Part shown: in pieces, positions 63,101-64,000 of the stretch | Layout: every line of letters begins with the position of its first letter | How positions within the stretch are numbered: position 1 is the first letter of the stretch | The notes under the pieces: model-generated | The model's input: only the letters and a program-made list of their open reading frames with translations | Database searches by the model: none | Told to the model about the DNA's origin: nothing | Source of the DNA: Acidobacteriota bacterium | Lineage (GTDB): Bacteria; Acidobacteriota; Terriglobia; Bryobacterales; Bryobacteraceae | Direction: 5' to 3' | NCBI GenBank assembly: GCA_029776225.1 | Contig: JAKOTR010000004.1 | Location: forward strand, 1 to 64,000 | Length of the DNA: 64,000 bases | Position numbers and translations under genes: made by a program

Positions 63101-64000
63101 TTGTCGTATCCGGGAACCACCCACGACGACGTCGCCGCCAGCCACGGCTGCTCGCCCGTTCCTCCCGTGAACGAGACGCTGTTGGAATCGTCCGCCACCA
63201 GCGCGTCGTACAGCGTGCCCGACGACGCCGTCCACCGCGGTGTCGCTCCGTTGTCCCAAACCTCCCGGATCGGTCTCACCGTCGGCGGCGCCGGGCGGAT
63301 CGCCGTGATCGCCCGCATCAGGATCCCGCTCTGCGGGTCGATGATCGTCTGCGGCGAAGACTCCTTCGTCGGATCGAATTTAATCCACCGCTGGTTCGTC
63401 TGATTAGCCGAAAACGGGGATTTCAGCGTCACGCGGTTTGCATCGATCACCGCGGCGACTTCCCTCATCTCTCCGATCTGCGGGCCCGAGTTCAGCGCGA
63501 TCTGGTCCCCCACGGCCAGCCCATGATTCACCGAGGTCACCGTCGTGCCGTTGCTGCTGAGCGGGTTCGCTCCCACCGAGTACACCGGCGTAAAGTCGAT
63601 CGTCGGATACGCAACCTGGTTCGGAGCCTCCGGATCCGCCGGCCAGGTATCGAAGTAGTTGTTCCCTAGCGGAATATTCGTGGTCCGGAAAACCCCTTCC
63701 GCGCTGTCGGCCCCGCAAAGGATCCGGTAGCGGTGCTCCGTCGCGGCTTGCAGTGCGCGCGAGTACCAGCGCCCGTCCCGCGCCTTCTCGGCTTTCCGGG
63801 CCCCGATCACAAACGTCCGCTCCCGGCCGTTCGCGATGTTGCCCGGACGGGTATCCTGGTCCGCCCCGCTGAACAGCCGCGTGTTCACGTCATGCACCAG
63901 CACCGCTACCGTTCCGCCCCCCGTATATTCGCCGTTCCCCGCCTTGCCGTCCAGCAGGAATGTCTTCGGCCCGGTCACGGTGACAACGGCATATCCGTTC
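60112..64000 (-). CDS. very large extracellular/envelope protein, N terminus outside window
   Basis: At least 1296 residues; the frame is open to the right edge (NGYAVVTVTGPKTFLLDG), so the start is beyond 64000. I do not recognise a family. It is beta-rich with many paired cysteines (SQCGSGCQIGD-type, GIPCTNGCHVTVP), Gly/Asn/Thr-rich loops and a C-terminal domain (VIVEFGYDPEFRCGS, VVYYRLIYRAADGKVLKVGK) that may be fibronectin-III-like. The composition fits a secreted, disulfide-stabilised protein. It is convergent with nothing; the mutase lies downstream on the same strand, 85 bp away from the preferred mutase start. Confidence 0.65.
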   Translation of the reverse strand, partial: NGYAVVTVTGPKTFLLDGKAGNGEYTGGGTVAVLVHDVNTRLFSGADQDTRPGNIANGRERTFVIGARKAEKARDGRWYSRALQAATEHRYRILCGADSAEGVFRTTNIPLGNNYFDTWPADPEAPNQVAYPTIDFTPVYSVGANPLSSNGTTVTSVNHGLAVGDQIALNSGPQIGEMREVAAVIDANRVTLKSPFSANQTNQRWIKFDPTKESSPQTIIDPQSGILMRAITAIRPAPPTVRPIREVWDNGATPRWTASSGTLYDALVADDSNSVSFTGGTGEQPWLAATSSWVVPGYDNGHTDILNSQTSNLTGFYNPAYVVITLKGSASKPGPDGSVDLCLSKNGVDCFTRVVTQDLTQCGSGCQIGDIIPVLKFWEDPADPLKTHISRKDLFGRTGTGTLTGNKFTIPNTSQYFNLNWTRGSRITLGDTSYVIESVPDVKTVVLQAPPAPGTYPYTASNFSVLVRKTTPSPDTVTLQYLSFSIGIYTTPGWYYAGGVHACHPVKVTQTYKGVTREGYHCLVPRDAVYSLYFVSAETGDATFLGTTNITGGSQGGLSWSSGACTASSPSWHATDPNKFYCTRDGVVFLVEYTGDNLERHYETYGLEATFTPVNAGGKKVDELVEEWVNAHSPEAGKFKTRGCTDRGGDGNYMGFMCLWGPTDSYGWAAVMDVADDSPTKGQIIGARSTNGSYPFRFCGMHGNSPVLGSDGRVYSGVNLKSLPYDSTSCGSGPFRVDHAAIPASGGACPANWNDFNTGDAAYKVGGQPVCTDITITKEPYDANPCTDSRFDDGNSQPGELGYLPGQGLRVGDKLCVGNCLSASGREFIQLLRNNGGGNWTVLRGLDGQAPRAWAAGDPMIMWCPAEGSVQWWDVMADPAGTSGYAALYPLPQDHGAMGGNRRISEGYRVLEGTIPEMSAQYKSGKYRTLGYYVPFAGKTANTGSDTHVSLPQQDVEAHPWALDFSPLYANPAIPPMEMSALGTQGTLWRLTPDSTHPALSRKHAPTAASCGNKVLIDVSGPNSKMDEGPEYAHRYCVIEYDPNTECTKEDGTPWSGAAVGQVLLNCPSVTVPAQCGTNGFADGINDSIRPCIVDAGPRFETTYQIGLGPVGGPNDRMGRWSRTLSRHLTLPQRAYYPYANTMALPDASWALAFTPGAGGTQNVIVGLKLPPYPRQESTENLATFVPIQREVSSTPPFTDNVIVEFGYDPEFRCGSRQEKCVSVTGGKVPQPVNEKQPFFWAGESYSGIPCTNGCHVTVPAIPQRVVYYRLIYRAADGKVLKVGKTETAVSGTPE

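Noticed and set aside
1-64000. Mobile elements, prophage or CRISPR array
   Set aside because: No transposase, integrase, phage structural gene, or regularly spaced repeats were found. Gene composition is uniform across the window.

Overview
The window is GC-rich, densely packed bacterial chromosome. Its gene content points to Acidobacteriota, probably the Bryobacterales/Solibacter side. The signs are a VWFA-related secreted protein of the acidobacterial type, a large outer-membrane receptor with an N-terminal carboxypeptidase-regulatory-like domain, a Tat-type sulfatase, several Gfo/Idh/MocA oxidoreductases, an S46 peptidase and a bacterial microcompartment (BMC) shell gene. The taxonomic call is inference from gene content. 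No rRNA, transposase, integrase, prophage or CRISPR array was found.

Layout. 1-6.4 kb: the tail of a URO-D family gene with an apparent internal deletion, a nitrilase-family hydrolase, a methyltransferase, tRNA-Lys(TTT), a fucose-isomerase-like enzyme, a metallophosphoesterase and a TIM-barrel sugar isomerase. 6.5-9.7 kb: a secreted unknown, then a DapA/NanA-type aldolase coupled to a tandem-domain BMC shell protein. The aldolase carries a C-terminal linker plus amphipathic helix that looks like an encapsulation peptide. 9.7-11.9 kb: a methyltransferase divergent from nnrS, with an NsrR/Rrf2-like operator between them. 11.9-17.7 kb: Gfo/Idh/MocA and tonB, groS, ompH/skp, a sorbosone-dehydrogenase-like protein, rpmB and a fatty acid desaturase. 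17.9-28.9 kb: FAH-family hydrolase, secreted unknowns, VWA protein, a methyltransferase with a probable 5' frameshift, an ATP-grasp-like protein, S46 dipeptidyl-peptidase, and clpC with lolD.

29.3-40.4 kb is an all-plus-strand glycan-use block: amidohydrolase, sulfatase, TonB-dependent-receptor-like protein, GH2 glycosidase, small lipoprotein, PfkB sugar kinase and MFS sugar porter. It reads as outer-membrane uptake, desulfation and hydrolysis, inner-membrane transport and phosphorylation. 40.5-49.2 kb: a secreted unknown, a Tat-exported oxidoreductase, S41 protease, a long-form GMP synthase, an orphan sugar-binding lipoprotein, and grpE-dnaJ. 49.2-53.4 kb is a minus-strand run of five genes, each overlapping the next by 1-4 bp: HAD phosphatase, unknown enzyme, HldA-like kinase, ROK kinase, GmhA-like isomerase. 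53.5-60.1 kb: a Tat-exported sugar isomerase and oxidoreductase pair, RidA, an NYN/OST-HTH protein, and a split B12-dependent acyl-CoA mutase with the active-site signature of isobutyryl-CoA mutase. 60.1-64 kb: a giant secreted protein that runs off the window.

The strongest candidates for new biology are the aldolase-BMC pair, the five-gene coupled operon, the NO-type operator shared by a methyltransferase and nnrS, and the re-assignable mutase.
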